Shown piece after piece: positions 1 to 8,658 of a stretch of DNA of 64,000 bases. The notes beneath the pieces were generated by a model. It was not told the origin of the DNA. It did not search any database and worked only from the letters and a program-made list of their open reading frames with translations. The stretch's first letter is position 1; each line of letters opens with the position of its first letter. A program made the position numbers and the translations under genes. Source of the stretch: Sphingobium sp. BYY-5 (GTDB taxonomy: Bacteria; Pseudomonadota; Alphaproteobacteria; Sphingomonadales; Sphingomonadaceae); the NCBI RefSeq assembly GCF_022758885.1, contig NZ_JALEBH010000001.1:2318501-2382500 (forward strand), in the 5' to 3' direction.

Positions 1-377
1 ATCGGCGCAACCGTCGTGCCTGCCAGATGCAGCACATGCCGATGCCCGTCCCGTGCGATGCGTGCGGCGATGGCGCTGCCGTCGCCCTTTCCCGTCACGA
101 CATCGACAAAGCCGGCATCTGCCAGTGCCCGCGCGGTCGCTCCCCCCACCGCATAAGCGGGCAGGCCGCGATACTGGTGCAGGGCCGGTCCTGCGAGCCG
201 CACGCCATTGGCGCTGGTCAGCAGCAGCGCGTCGAAATCCTTCGTCGGGGGGGGCGTCCAGTCGATCGCTTGCGGCGCGAACAGTGGATGCAGCCGGACC
301 TCCATCCCCAGCGCCGCCGCCTTGGCCGCGGTCCTGCCCGCCGCCGGTTCCGGGCGCAGGATGAGGATGCGCCTCAC
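1..377 (-). CDS. hemD: Uroporphyrinogen-III synthase, N-terminal part (runs off the window)
   Basis: HemD closes and isomerises hydroxymethylbilane to uroporphyrinogen III in cytosolic tetrapyrrole synthesis. The reading frame opens with GTG at 377 and reads VRRILILRPEPAAGRTA, the usual start of the family, followed by LLLTSANGVR and a YAVGGATARALADAGF segment, all typical of HemD. About 125 codons are visible; the C-terminal half lies beyond the left edge. The GTG start overlaps the hemC stop codon as GTGA, which indicates translational coupling and supports this start over internal ATGs. HemC makes the substrate of HemD, so the order hemC-hemD follows the pathway. Confidence 0.9.
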   Translation of the reverse strand, partial: MRRILILRPEPAAGRTAAKAAALGMEVRLHPLFAPQAIDWTPPPTKDFDALLLTSANGVRLAGPALHQYRGLPAYAVGGATARALADAGFVDVVTGKGDGSAIAARIARDGHRHVLHLAGTTVAP

Positions 378-1300
378 CCTTCGAACAGCGCCCGCAACGC
401 CGGGCTGGCCCGGTCGAGCAGCGCCCGGCCGATGGCTTGGGCTGTCGCTGCGTCACTGCGCGCCAGTCTTGCCTCCTCGCGCACCGTCTCCACCCCGTCG
501 GGACTGATGATCTCGGCACGCAGGACGATCTGCTCCCCTTCGATCACCGCCAGCGCCGCGATCGGCGAATGGCAGGTGCCGCCCAGGCCGCGCAGCACCG
601 CGCGTTCGGCCATCACGGCGTCATAAGTGTCCGGATCGTTGATGGCCGCCAGCGCCTCCAGCACCGGAGCATTGTCCGCCAGCGCCTCGATCCCCACCGC
701 GCCCTGCGACGGGGCGGGCAGCATCGTGTCGATCGGGATCAATGTTCCGACATCGCGCTGGTCCAGTCGATCGAGACCCGCCGCCGCCAGCAGGGTGGCA
801 TGGACTTCTCCCGCCGCCAGCTTGGCAAGCCGCGTCGCGACATTGCCCCGGAACAGGGTGATGGTCGCATCGGGCCGCAGCCTCTTCACCTGGGCGGCCC
901 GGCGCGGCGAACTGGTGCCGACCAGCGGACTGGCGGGCAGCGCCTCGAAACTTGCCGCCCCGACCAGCTTGTCGCGCACGTCGGCGCGCGGCAGCATGGC
1001 GGCGATGCGGAAGGCGGCGGGGCGCAGCGTCTCCACATCCTTCATACTATGGACCGCAAAGTCGATCTCGCCCGCCACCAGCGCCCGGTCCAGCTCCTTG
1101 GTCCACAGCGCCTTGCCGCCGATATCGGCCAGCGCCCGGTCCTGGATGCGGTCGCCGCTGGTCTGCACGGCGACGATCTCGATCGCGTCTTCGGCCCAGC
1201 CATGAATGGCCATCAGCGCCCTTGCGGTCATGCGTGCCTGAGCCAGCGCCAGCGGCGATCCCCTGGTGCCCAGGCGCAACGGTCGGTCGGTGAAAAGCAT
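374..1300 (-). CDS. hemC: Hydroxymethylbilane synthase (porphobilinogen deaminase)
   Basis: Polymerises four porphobilinogens into hydroxymethylbilane in heme, siroheme and B12 synthesis; cytosolic. The 308-residue length is normal. The N-terminus LRLGTRGSPLALAQA (about residues 8-22), the DFAVHSMKDV motif (80-89), the GTSSPRR motif (128-134) and the cofactor-binding cysteine in GGTCHSP (Cys243) are all present, so it should be active. It is divergent from tsaD with only 44 bp between the chosen start codons, so the two promoters must lie close together or inside coding sequence. hemD follows with a 4-base overlap. Confidence 0.96.
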   Translation of the reverse strand: MLFTDRPLRLGTRGSPLALAQARMTARALMAIHGWAEDAIEIVAVQTSGDRIQDRALADIGGKALWTKELDRALVAGEIDFAVHSMKDVETLRPAAFRIAAMLPRADVRDKLVGAASFEALPASPLVGTSSPRRAAQVKRLRPDATITLFRGNVATRLAKLAAGEVHATLLAAAGLDRLDQRDVGTLIPIDTMLPAPSQGAVGIEALADNAPVLEALAAINDPDTYDAVMAERAVLRGLGGTCHSPIAALAVIEGEQIVLRAEIISPDGVETVREEARLARSDAATAQAIGRALLDRASPALRALFEG

Positions 1301-1344
1301 ATCCGGCTTGCTCTAATGACCACGGGCATTAGATGGAAGCGACA

Positions 1345-2379
1345 ATGACGATCATTCTCGGCCTGGAATCGAGCTGCGACGAAACCGCGGCGGCGCTGGT
1401 GACGGCCGACGGTCGCATCCTGGCGCATCGGCTGGCGACGCAGGAAGAGGCGCATCGTCCCTATGGCGGCGTTGTTCCCGAAATCGCCGCCCGCGCTCAT
1501 GTCGAGGCGCTTGCTCCCCTGATCGAAGCCGCCCTCGCCGACGCTGAAATGACGCTTGCCGATGTCGATGTCATTGCGGCGACCGCCGGACCGGGGCTGA
1601 TCGGCGGCGTCATGGTCGGCCTCGTCACCGGCAAGGCGCTCGCCCATGCGGTGGGCAAGCCGCTGGTGGCGGTCAATCATCTGGAGGGCCACGCCCTTTC
1701 GCCGCGCCTGGCCGACCGCACGCTCGAATTTCCGTACATGCTGCTGCTGGTGTCGGGCGGCCATTGCCAGCTTCTCCATGTCCGGGGACCAGGCGACTAT
1801 GCCCGCCTCGCCACCACGATCGACGATGCGGCGGGCGAAGCCTTCGACAAGACGGCCAAGCTGTTGGGCCTGGGCTATCCCGGCGGCCCGCTGGTGGAAA
1901 AGGCGGCGGCGCAGGGCAATCCCAGGGCAGTTCCGCTGCCGCGCCCGCTGGTCGGCACGGCGGAACCGCATTTCTCCTTCGCCGGGCTGAAGAGCGCGGT
2001 GATGCGCGCCGTCCAGTCCGGCCAATATTCCACGGAAGACATTGCGGCCTCCTTCCAGCAGGCGGTGATCGACTGTCTGGTGGATCGCACGCGCCGCGCG
2101 CTGGGACAGGGCGAGGGCGTCACCGCCCTGGTCGTCGCAGGCGGTGTGGCGGCCAACCAGCCGATCCGTGCGGCGCTGGAAAAGCTAGCTGCCGACCATG
2201 AGCTGCCTTTCGTCGCGCCGCCGCTCTGGCTCTGCACCGACAATGCGGCGATGATCGCCTGGGCGGGTGCGGAGCGCTATGCGGTGGGGCTGGTCGACGA
2301 TCTCACCGTACCCGCCCGGCCGCGCTGGCCGCTCGACCCGGCGGCCGAAAAGGCGCGCGGCGCCGGAATTAAAGCATGA
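1345..2379 (+). CDS. tsaD: tRNA N6-threonylcarbamoyltransferase subunit TsaD
   Basis: Transfers the threonylcarbamoyl group to A37 of ANN-decoding tRNAs, with TsaB and TsaE. The N-terminus [15 protein letters not shown] and the metal-binding HLEGH motif (His112 and His116 from this start) are intact, as is the GGVAANQ nucleotide-binding segment near the C-terminus; length 344 aa is typical. ATG 1345 is preferred because GGAAG lies just upstream and the family normally starts a few residues before [11 protein letters not shown]; an ATG at 1333 would add four residues. gpsA follows after 13 bp, a common tsaD-gpsA pairing in alphaproteobacteria. Confidence 0.96.
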   Translation: MTIILGLESSCDETAAALVTADGRILAHRLATQEEAHRPYGGVVPEIAARAHVEALAPLIEAALADAEMTLADVDVIAATAGPGLIGGVMVGLVTGKALAHAVGKPLVAVNHLEGHALSPRLADRTLEFPYMLLLVSGGHCQLLHVRGPGDYARLATTIDDAAGEAFDKTAKLLGLGYPGGPLVEKAAAQGNPRAVPLPRPLVGTAEPHFSFAGLKSAVMRAVQSGQYSTEDIAASFQQAVIDCLVDRTRRALGQGEGVTALVVAGGVAANQPIRAALEKLAADHELPFVAPPLWLCTDNAAMIAWAGAERYAVGLVDDLTVPARPRWPLDPAAEKARGAGIKA

Positions 2380-2392
2380 AGGGTGGGAAGGC

Positions 2393-3364
2393 ATGAAGGC
2401 GGGAGTCATCGGCGCGGGCGCATGGGGCACGGCGTTGGCGCAGTTGTTGGCCAGCGACGGCCAGCCGGTCGCCCTCTGGGCGCTGGAGCCGGACGTGGTC
2501 GACGCGATCAACAGGCGTCATGAAAACCCGCTCTACCTCGCCAATATCCCCCTTTCCTCCTCGATTGAGGCGACCGGCGCCATGGCCGACCTGGCCGCCT
2601 GCGACCTGTTGCTGGTGGTCAGCCCCGCCCAGCATCTGCGCAGCGTGGTGCGCCAAGCGCCCGCCGGTGTGCCGCTGGTCCTCTGCTCCAAGGGCATTGA
2701 GGCGGGCACCAGCCTGCTCATGTCGGAGGTTGCCGCGCAGGCGCAGCCCGCTTCCCCCATCGCCATCCTTTCTGGCCCCACCTTCGCGCATGAAGTGGCG
2801 AAGGGGCTACCGACCGCCATTACCCTGGCCTGCGAAGATCCGGTGTTGGGCGAACGGCTCGCCAGCCGCATCGCCCGGTCGACCTTCCGCCCCTATCTGT
2901 CCGACGACGTCATAGGCGCGGAGATTGGCGGCGCGGTCAAGAATGTGCTCGCCATCGCCTGCGGCGTGGCCGAAGGGGCAGGCTTGGGCCTCAACGCCCG
3001 CGCCGCGCTCATCAGCCGGGGTTTCGCCGAAATGACCCGTTTCGGCCTGGCGCGCGGCGCGCGGGCGGAAACGCTGGGTGGTCTGTCGGGCCTCGGTGAC
3101 CTCGTCCTGACCTGCTCGTCCACCAATTCGCGCAACTTCTCGCTCGGCAAGGGGTTGGGCGAGGGGCAGAGCGCCGCCGCGCTGCTTTCCAACCGCCGTA
3201 CCGTGGCCGAAGGCGCGCATACCGCGCCGGTGCTGCGTGACGCGGCGCGTGCGGCGGGCGTGGAAATGCCGGTGGTCGAGGCAGTATGCGCACTGTTGGC
3301 CGACGCCGCGCCGCTTGCCGCCGTTATCGACGCGCTGCTCGCGCGTCCGTTGCGTCCTGAATAA
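2393..3364 (+). CDS. gpsA: NAD(P)-dependent glycerol-3-phosphate dehydrogenase
   Basis: Reduces dihydroxyacetone phosphate to sn-glycerol 3-phosphate for phospholipid synthesis; cytosolic. The Rossmann motif GVIGAGAWGTALAQ is at the N-terminus, and the catalytic lysine sits in GGAVKNVLAIACG. The GGLSGLGDLVLTCSSTNSRN block is a family signature. The start at 2393 follows a GGGTGGGAAGGC ribosome-binding stretch; the open frame extends upstream into tsaD but has no family match there. Length is 323 aa. It is probably co-transcribed with tsaD. Confidence 0.96.
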   Translation: MKAGVIGAGAWGTALAQLLASDGQPVALWALEPDVVDAINRRHENPLYLANIPLSSSIEATGAMADLAACDLLLVVSPAQHLRSVVRQAPAGVPLVLCSKGIEAGTSLLMSEVAAQAQPASPIAILSGPTFAHEVAKGLPTAITLACEDPVLGERLASRIARSTFRPYLSDDVIGAEIGGAVKNVLAIACGVAEGAGLGLNARAALISRGFAEMTRFGLARGARAETLGGLSGLGDLVLTCSSTNSRNFSLGKGLGEGQSAAALLSNRRTVAEGAHTAPVLRDAARAAGVEMPVVEAVCALLADAAPLAAVIDALLARPLRPE

Positions 3365-3409
3365 GCCGTCGCGTTGCGACCATATAAGAATTAGAATCGA
3401 TACAAACAA

Positions 3410-4930
3410 ATGACGCAGGGAGAACAGGCTATTTTGGCGACGGAGGCAATCCCTCCCCAGGACCGTGATGATATCGCTGCCCTGGCAAAGGGCGGGCGGA
3501 CCAATGTCTTCGGCTTCCTGCTGCGCCTTGCCGCGCGTTTGCCCTTCCTGTTCATCGCGGGTCGCTGGTATGGCGCCGATGCGCTGGGCCGCTTCGCCTA
3601 TGCCGTGCTGGTGGTGGAGTTTGTCGCCCAGATCGCGACCCTGGGCCTCAAGCGCGGCCTGGCGGGCGCGCTGGCCCAGACCGAGCGGCCGCATAATCAT
3701 GTCGTGACCGACGCGATGGCCGTGACCCTCATCGCGTCGCTGGCCGGTTCTCTCCTCCTTATCATTGTTCCCCAGGCGATGTTTCCCAACAGCGGCATCA
3801 ACGGGTTGGACCGGTTGCTGGCGCTGGTGGTGATCGCGGTCGCGGGATCGGACGTGGCGCTGGCCGCCTGTGCCTACCGTTTCGATGTCGGCGCGACCGT
3901 GCGCGCCCGTTCGATCATCGAACCCTGGACGATCAGCATCGGCGCTTTCGTATTCGCCTTCTATTCGACCCGCGACGGCCTCATTCTCTCCTATGCCACG
4001 TCGATGATCGCCGCGCTGGTCGCCTCGATCATTCCGATGGCCCGGCATTATGGCCTGCCGCGCGGCTGGAAGCCTGATGCCGGGCGGCTCTGGCGTCTGG
4101 CGCGGCGCAACCTGCCGCTCGCCGCCGCCGACGGCGTGGAATGGGGTTCGCGCCGGCTCGACATGGCGATCCTTGGCCTGTTCGTCAGTCCGGCGGTGAT
4201 CGGCGTCTATTATGTCGCGCAGCAGGTCGCCTCGCTGCCGCAAAAGCTCAAGACCAGCTTCGACCCGATCCTGGGGCCGGTCATCACCCGCAACCTTGCC
4301 GAAAATAACCTTGCCGCCATCGCCCGGCAGGTCAGCCAGGTCGGCTTCTGGATCATCGCGGCGCAGGCAGGCATCGCGCTTGCCCTGGGTATCCCCGGCG
4401 AAGCGGTGATGGGTCTGGTCGGTCCGCATTTCGTCGGCGGAACGGGCGCGCTCGCCTTCCTGCTGCTGGCCGAAGTCGTTGCCGCCACCGCCGTGGTCAG
4501 CGAATCGGCGCTGGTCTATATCGCCCGGCACCGGAACCTGATGATCTCGCTCGTCATGATCGGGCTGCAAGCGGCCTTCAGCTTCGCCCTGATTTTCGCG
4601 GCGCGCGGTATGGAACTGCCGGTCATGTGGATCGCCGCCGCGCCCGCGCTGGCGCTCTGCCTGGCGCTGGGGGTCGGCGCCCTGGTCAAGGCGCGGCTGC
4701 TTTCGCGTCTGCTCGACGCGCCGATCAATGCCTGGCGCTGGCCGCTTTTGAGCGCGGCGGGCGTCGCTTGCATCGTCGGCGCCGCCTTCGTCGCCCTGCC
4801 GCCACGTTTCGAATGGGTCGAACTGGTGGTCGGCATATGGGCGATCCTGGGCGTCTATGGCGTGGTCATCTGGCGCTGGGGCTTCGGCCCGGAAGATCGC
4901 GCGCTTTTCCGCAAGCAGAAGGCGAGCTGA
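3410..4930 (+). CDS. Wzx-like lipopolysaccharide/oligosaccharide flippase family protein
   Basis: A 506-residue integral membrane protein with about a dozen hydrophobic segments spread over its length and a cytosolic N-terminal tail of about 30 residues. The pattern (early LLRLAARLPFLFIAGRWYGADALGRFAYAVLVVEFVAQIATLGLKRG, a later GVYYVAQQVASLPQKLKTSFDPILGPVI) is that of polysaccharide biosynthesis/MOP-superfamily flippases, which move lipid-linked sugars across the inner membrane. No glycan genes flank it, so the substrate is unknown. It stands alone between gpsA and a convergent kinase gene. The family call is from sequence recognition; the substrate role is inference. Confidence 0.8.
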   Translation: MTQGEQAILATEAIPPQDRDDIAALAKGGRTNVFGFLLRLAARLPFLFIAGRWYGADALGRFAYAVLVVEFVAQIATLGLKRGLAGALAQTERPHNHVVTDAMAVTLIASLAGSLLLIIVPQAMFPNSGINGLDRLLALVVIAVAGSDVALAACAYRFDVGATVRARSIIEPWTISIGAFVFAFYSTRDGLILSYATSMIAALVASIIPMARHYGLPRGWKPDAGRLWRLARRNLPLAAADGVEWGSRRLDMAILGLFVSPAVIGVYYVAQQVASLPQKLKTSFDPILGPVITRNLAENNLAAIARQVSQVGFWIIAAQAGIALALGIPGEAVMGLVGPHFVGGTGALAFLLLAEVVAATAVVSESALVYIARHRNLMISLVMIGLQAAFSFALIFAARGMELPVMWIAAAPALALCLALGVGALVKARLLSRLLDAPINAWRWPLLSAAGVACIVGAAFVALPPRFEWVELVVGIWAILGVYGVVIWRWGFGPEDRALFRKQKAS

Positions 4931-4939
4931 GGGACGGGA

Positions 4940-5953
4940 TCAGGCGAACAGCGCGTCGCGGATCACGCCCAGATCCTGCTCCGGCCGCGCCCCCCAGTGC
5001 GAGATCACCTCAGCCGCCGCCGCCGCGCCCAGCGCCAGCGCGTCTTCGACGCTGCGGCCCTCGATATGCGCGGCCAGGAAGCCGGATGCGAACAGGTCGC
5101 CCGCGCCCGTCGTGTCGACGATCTGCGTGACCGGGGCGGCTGGCGCTTCATGGCGCACGCCATCAACGATCGCCACCGCACCCTTTTCGCTGCGGGTCGA
5201 CACCAGCACCGGCACCTTGTCGGCAAAGCGGGCCAGCGCCGTGTCGAAATCGTCAACCTGCGCCAGCGATTGAATCTCACCCTCGTTGGAAAAGAGAATG
5301 TCGATCTGCCCCTGGTCGATCAGGTCCAGAAAGTCGGCGCGATGCCGGTCGATCACGAAATTGTCGGACAGGGTGAAGGCCACCTTGCGGCCCGCGCCGC
5401 GCGCCGCGTCGATCGCCGCCCGCATCGCCGCGCGCGGCTGCTCTGGGTCCCACAGATAACCTTCGAGATAGAGGACGCCTGCCGAACGGATCATGTCCAG
5501 GTCCAGCGCCGCTTCCGGCAGGAACTGCGATGCGCCCAGGAAAGTGTTCATCGTCCGCTGCGCGTCGGGCGTCACCAGGATCAGGCAGCGTGCGGTCGGC
5601 ACTTCGCCATGCATGACCGGCGTGTCGTACCGGATGCCCAGCGCCCGCACGTCATGCGTGAACACCGCGCCCAACTGATCCTCATTGACCTGGCCGATGA
5701 AGCCGCACTTCTTGCCCAGCGCGGCCAGGCCCGCCAGCGTATTTGCGGCCGATCCGCCGCTGATTTCCTTTGCCTGAGGCATGTCGGCATAAAGCGTTTC
5801 GGCCATTTCGGCGTCGATGAGCTGCATCCCGCCCTTGGTCAGCGCATGTTCGGCCAGAAAGGCGTCATCGCTGCGGGCGAGAACATCGACGATGGCGTTG
5901 CCGATCGCGACGACGTCCAGTGTAGTGGGCAGCGTAGGGGCGGATGCGGTCAC
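4940..5953 (-). CDS. Adenosine kinase-like PfkB-family carbohydrate kinase
   Basis: Predicted to phosphorylate a nucleoside or sugar with ATP; the best family fit is bacterial adenosine kinase. The protein has 337 aa, an N-terminal GNAIVDVLA segment, the substrate-side GGSAANTLAGLAALG motif (PfkB signature 1 region) and the catalytic DTTGAGDLFASGFL motif (signature 2) near the C-terminus, where the Asp of GAGD is the base. It starts with GTG, preceded by AAGGATATTGC as ribosome-binding site. It converges on the flippase gene. Substrate specificity cannot be settled from sequence by eye. Confidence 0.88.
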   Translation of the reverse strand: MTASAPTLPTTLDVVAIGNAIVDVLARSDDAFLAEHALTKGGMQLIDAEMAETLYADMPQAKEISGGSAANTLAGLAALGKKCGFIGQVNEDQLGAVFTHDVRALGIRYDTPVMHGEVPTARCLILVTPDAQRTMNTFLGASQFLPEAALDLDMIRSAGVLYLEGYLWDPEQPRAAMRAAIDAARGAGRKVAFTLSDNFVIDRHRADFLDLIDQGQIDILFSNEGEIQSLAQVDDFDTALARFADKVPVLVSTRSEKGAVAIVDGVRHEAPAAPVTQIVDTTGAGDLFASGFLAAHIEGRSVEDALALGAAAAAEVISHWGARPEQDLGVIRDALFA

Positions 5954-6081
5954 GCAATATCCTTAGTCTTGTGGTGGGAATAAAATTTTGCCGTCTCTAT
6001 CGGGCTGGCTCGCGCCATGCAACCTTGGCCCCTATAACCTCGCCGATTGACCTTGCCGCCGGGCGGTAGGATAGCAGGGCC

Positions 6082-6741
6082 ATGGTTCTGACCGCGGTCC
6101 TGCGTGCCTTTCCCTCCATTTTCCACGGCGCGGCCCTGCGCCTGATGGGCAAGACGCTGGTTCTGACCCTTTTGCTGTTCGCGCTGCTGGCCGCTGCTCT
6201 TTGGGCCGGATTTCATGGCGTCAGGCTGCATTTCGGCTGGGGCGGCGGCATGTATGCCGAAGCGACAGCGACCGTGCTGATCGTGATCGCGGCGGGCTGG
6301 CTGCTGTTCCGCGCCATGGCAATGGCGGTGATGGGCCTCTTCGCCGACGACATTGTCGAAGCGGTCGAGCGCAATGACTATCCCCACGCCGCCGCCCGGC
6401 CGGTGGGCTGGGCGCGCAGCCTGCGCTTTGCGCTCGCCTCGCTGGGACGGACGATCGGCTGGAACCTCATCGCATTGCCCGCCTATGTGCTGCTGCTGGT
6501 GACGGGGGTTGGGACGATCGGCCTGTTCCTTGCGATCAATGCCTATCTGCTTGGCCGCGACATGGCGGACATGGTGGAGCCGCGCCATCCCGCGCTGCCG
6601 CCCTTGTCGCGTGGCGGCCGGTGGCTCATGGGCCTCGTTTCGGCGCTTCTCTTCCTGGTTCCGCTGGTCAACCTGCTTGCGCCGATCTTCAGCGCGGCTA
6701 TGGCGGTTCACATGCTGCTCGGACGAAAGAAGACCATATGA
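6082..6741 (+). CDS. EI24-domain (CysZ-like) inner-membrane protein
   Basis: A 219-aa protein with four to five strongly hydrophobic segments (near residues 25-45, 63-83, 130-152 and 185-210). The segment ending INAYLLGRDMADMVEPRH is typical of the EI24/CysZ family. CysZ proteins import sulfate in some bacteria, but no cysteine genes are nearby, so the substrate is open. Its stop overlaps the start of the following lipoprotein gene as ATGA, so the two are probably made together. A short AT-rich stretch at about 5975-6000 lies between it and the divergent kinase gene. Confidence 0.82.
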   Translation: MVLTAVLRAFPSIFHGAALRLMGKTLVLTLLLFALLAAALWAGFHGVRLHFGWGGGMYAEATATVLIVIAAGWLLFRAMAMAVMGLFADDIVEAVERNDYPHAAARPVGWARSLRFALASLGRTIGWNLIALPAYVLLLVTGVGTIGLFLAINAYLLGRDMADMVEPRHPALPPLSRGGRWLMGLVSALLFLVPLVNLLAPIFSAAMAVHMLLGRKKTI

Positions 6742-7115
6742 AAATCCTCCGTTCGGGCCTGACCTTCCTCCTCGCCCTGCCGCTCGCCGCCTGCGGCGCG
6801 GGGGCCATCGTGCCGCCCCCCACGGCGGAGATATTGCCGCCGCCCGGTCCTCCGGCCAGCGCTTTCACGAAACAGGGGCCGCTGCTGGGATCTGACGCGA
6901 AGCATCTGACGCAGATGTTCGGCCAGCCCCGGCTCGACATTCGGGAAACCACGGTGCGCAAGCTGCAATTCGCCAATGGCCGCTGCGTGCTCGACGCCTA
7001 TCTCTACGCCCCCGCGCGCGGCAGGGAGCCGGTCGTGACCCATGTCGACGCGCGATCGTCGACGGGGACGGATGTCGATCCGGCGGCGTGCGTGACGGCG
7101 CTGCAAGCGAAATAA
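6738..7115 (+). CDS. Small lipoprotein of unknown function
   Basis: The 125-aa product starts at ATG 6738, overlapping the EI24 stop. It has a lipoprotein signal: a short charged start, a hydrophobic core and a lipobox LPLAAC (Cys20 or so would be lipidated). The rest is a proline-rich linker followed by a compact domain with HLTQMFGQPRLDIRET and CVLDAYLYAP, which looks like a small beta-rich periplasmic domain. No named family is recognised. The coupling to EI24 suggests a shared membrane or envelope role, which is inference only. Confidence 0.75.
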   Translation: MKILRSGLTFLLALPLAACGAGAIVPPPTAEILPPPGPPASAFTKQGPLLGSDAKHLTQMFGQPRLDIRETTVRKLQFANGRCVLDAYLYAPARGREPVVTHVDARSSTGTDVDPAACVTALQAK

Positions 7116-7127
7116 GCCGACCAACAG

Positions 7128-7397
7128 GGTCACAGGTCCAAAGTTCACACCGTTGCAGGCATCGGTTTTCCGGGCATTTCCGGGGGATTCGCGACAGGAA
7201 TGCGCCGCCGATGCGTCGCCGACGCGCCATTGGCGCGCCTGTAGGGTCACACCGACGCGCCGCCCGCGCGACAGGGACGCGACAGGCGGGTCACAGTTGC
7301 GCGCCGGTGCGGCGGTGATCGGCAGGGGAGGGCGGGTGCGGAGGGCGTGCTGGTCCATCGACAAGGATAGATCAGAAGAAATCCTACATTGGAAGGG
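7128..7397 (+). repeat. Array A: eleven phased 11-bp repeats in a 270-bp intergenic element
   Basis: From 7187 to 7307 the sequence divides into eleven consecutive 11-bp units with no gaps (121 bp). Column by column the consensus is NNRCGCGMCRS; the G at position 5 and the C at position 9 are present in all eleven. A leader block lies to the left (GGTCACAG at 7128-7135 and AAGTTCACACCGTT at 7141-7154), a G-rich tract to the right, and a closing 19-base block AAATCCTACATTGGAAGGG at 7379-7397. A second copy in the opposite orientation is at 33854-34128. No protein or CRISPR architecture fits. Function unknown. Confidence 0.85.
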
Positions 7398-7480
7398 AAT
7401 AGGATTGGGGAAGGCGGAGGAAGGGCGACTGCGGCCTGTCTTCGATGTCTTCCCGGCCTTGTGCCTAGGGCAATGGCGGG

Positions 7481-7511
7481 AGATGGGTTCCCGCCTGCGC
7501 GGGAACGACGG
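7481..7511. repeat. REP hairpin (same family as the repeats around the GIY-YIG gene)
   Basis: Reads AGATGGGTTCCCGC, then a short loop, then the complementary GCGGGAA and CGACG. It matches the 30-bp REP at 17268 and 17650 apart from loop and a few flanking bases. A looser palindromic repeat with a GCCGAACTTGTTT half and a GAAACAAGTTCAGGG half follows at about 7545-7660. Together they fill most of the gap before the next gene; no coding potential is supported between 7398 and 7690. Confidence 0.75.
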
Positions 7512-7690
7512 AGAGGGGTGGTTTCCTGCCATTTCCCATTCGTCATGCCGAACTTGTTTAGCTGCGCTGGCCTTACGGCTCAGCATCCATCAGGTCCAAC
7601 AAACCTTCGCTCAATCCGGCGAAATGGACCCTGAAACAAGTTCAGGGTGACGATGAAGGTTAGGTCCGCCTTTGGTCGTTCGTTGACCAA

Positions 7691-7969
7691 TTAACTGCTT
7701 GCTTCAATGCGCTTCCGATAAAGAGCGTCCGGCCCTTTTGCGGCCTCCAGCCTAATGCGGCGATGAAGCACGCCCCCAACGAGCGGAAGGCCAACCAATA
7801 CGGTGCCTACGATAGCTTCTACGATGCCCGGCTTCCAACCAGCCAACAAGGCACACCCATACACCAGCGCAAAGAAGGTAAACCATGTGAAGGCAGCTAT
7901 GTCAGTGAGAAGCGTAGGCTTGCGCCCTTGGTAACGCATGTGTGCGAAACGCCAGAATGCTGCTTTCAT
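7691..7969 (-). CDS. Small two-helix membrane protein, hypothetical
   Basis: A 92-aa product with a basic N-terminus and two hydrophobic segments (about residues 23-45 and 49-66) followed by a basic tail. The ATG at 7969 has a good ribosome-binding site (GAGGAAAG). No family is recognised. Base composition by eye is lower in GC than the surrounding housekeeping genes, and the gene sits in a patch of small unknown genes, so it may be acquired accessory DNA. Confidence reflects the ribosome-binding site and coherent membrane topology rather than homology. Confidence 0.55.
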   Translation of the reverse strand: MKAAFWRFAHMRYQGRKPTLLTDIAAFTWFTFFALVYGCALLAGWKPGIVEAIVGTVLVGLPLVGGVLHRRIRLEAAKGPDALYRKRIEASS

Positions 7970-8298
7970 CTTTCCTCACGCTGATTAGCGACGGTATATG
8001 TGTCTGCTTCTGGGGGGCTGCAAGCCGTATAAGCGGCAACAACTGGTCGCCTGCCGCTGGGCGGCTTTCCAAGCCTGAACCGGACCCTGGGTCCGGTGCA
8101 AGCCCCATCAGGGCGACCAAAACTAAGGGATCAGAGATTCCAGATAACCTGCGGTAAAAACGGTTTTCGAGAATATTGCCATCTTCTCTCTTCTCGATCT
8201 CTTTCGGAACGTAGCGGAGATAACGATAAACAGGCCATAACCGTCGCCCGACGCGTGCTACGGATGGATGGCCATCCTTCACGGTCGGCATGTGCGCC
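7970..8298. other. Intergenic stretch with no supported gene
   Basis: A frame on the minus strand runs through here (7902-8291) but overlaps the preceding gene and its protein has no domain-like pattern, so it is not called. The only structure seen is a perfect odd palindrome CCGGACCCTGGGTCCGG at about 8081-8097, which could be a short repeat or hairpin. Confidence 0.4.
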
Positions 8299-8658
8299 CT
8301 ATCGGGCTATCTTCTTGGATTGCCTACCGCAGGCAATTTTCAACATCACCGCGCTGTCGTTGTCGCCCCGCGCAGGGACCCAATCTTGGCCAGAAGGAAC
8401 AAGGCGGGGCTGATGCACGTCCGCAATGGTGAAGGTATCAACGAGCATAAGGCGCTTCCTGCAATCGAAATGTTCACGCCGCTTAATCACAGGCTTCATG
8501 CGCAGTTCTGTATCAACGGTAGCACGATGGCCATTCCGTAATACGGAGCGAAGATCGACGAAACGCGGACCTTGGTCGGTTTCCGACAGCCGAACCCACT
8601 CGTGCGCGTAAGCTGGTGTTGTGATGGCAAAAAACAGAAGCAGCAGGATTTGGCGCAT
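8299..8658 (-). CDS. Secreted small protein resembling surface-adhesin protein E domain
   Basis: The 119-aa product begins MRQILLLLFFAITTPAYAHEW, a clear signal peptide with cleavage after AYA. The mature part has W-VRLSETDQGPRFVDLRSVLRNG, a VDTELRMKP strand and a FDCRKRLMLVDTF block, the spacing seen in small periplasmic proteins of the surface-adhesin E type; this assignment is tentative. The start at 8658 is chosen over an upstream ATG at 8697 because it places the signal peptide at the N-terminus. It lies in the same lower-GC patch as the preceding gene. Confidence 0.6.
   Translation of the reverse strand: MRQILLLLFFAITTPAYAHEWVRLSETDQGPRFVDLRSVLRNGHRATVDTELRMKPVIKRREHFDCRKRLMLVDTFTIADVHQPRLVPSGQDWVPARGDNDSAVMLKIACGRQSKKIAR

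Noticed and set aside
2807-4570. A 587-codon minus-strand frame
   Set aside because: Antisense to gpsA and the flippase gene; no family resemblance.
7187-7307. Phased repeats read as a possible CRISPR array or protein repeat
   Set aside because: There are no spacers, the unit is only 11 bp and degenerate, and an 11-bp period is not compatible with a repeating protein motif of short length.
7902-8291. A 129-codon minus-strand frame in the lower-GC patch
   Set aside because: It overlaps the 92-aa membrane-protein gene, has no ribosome-binding site that stands out and its protein shows no domain-like pattern.
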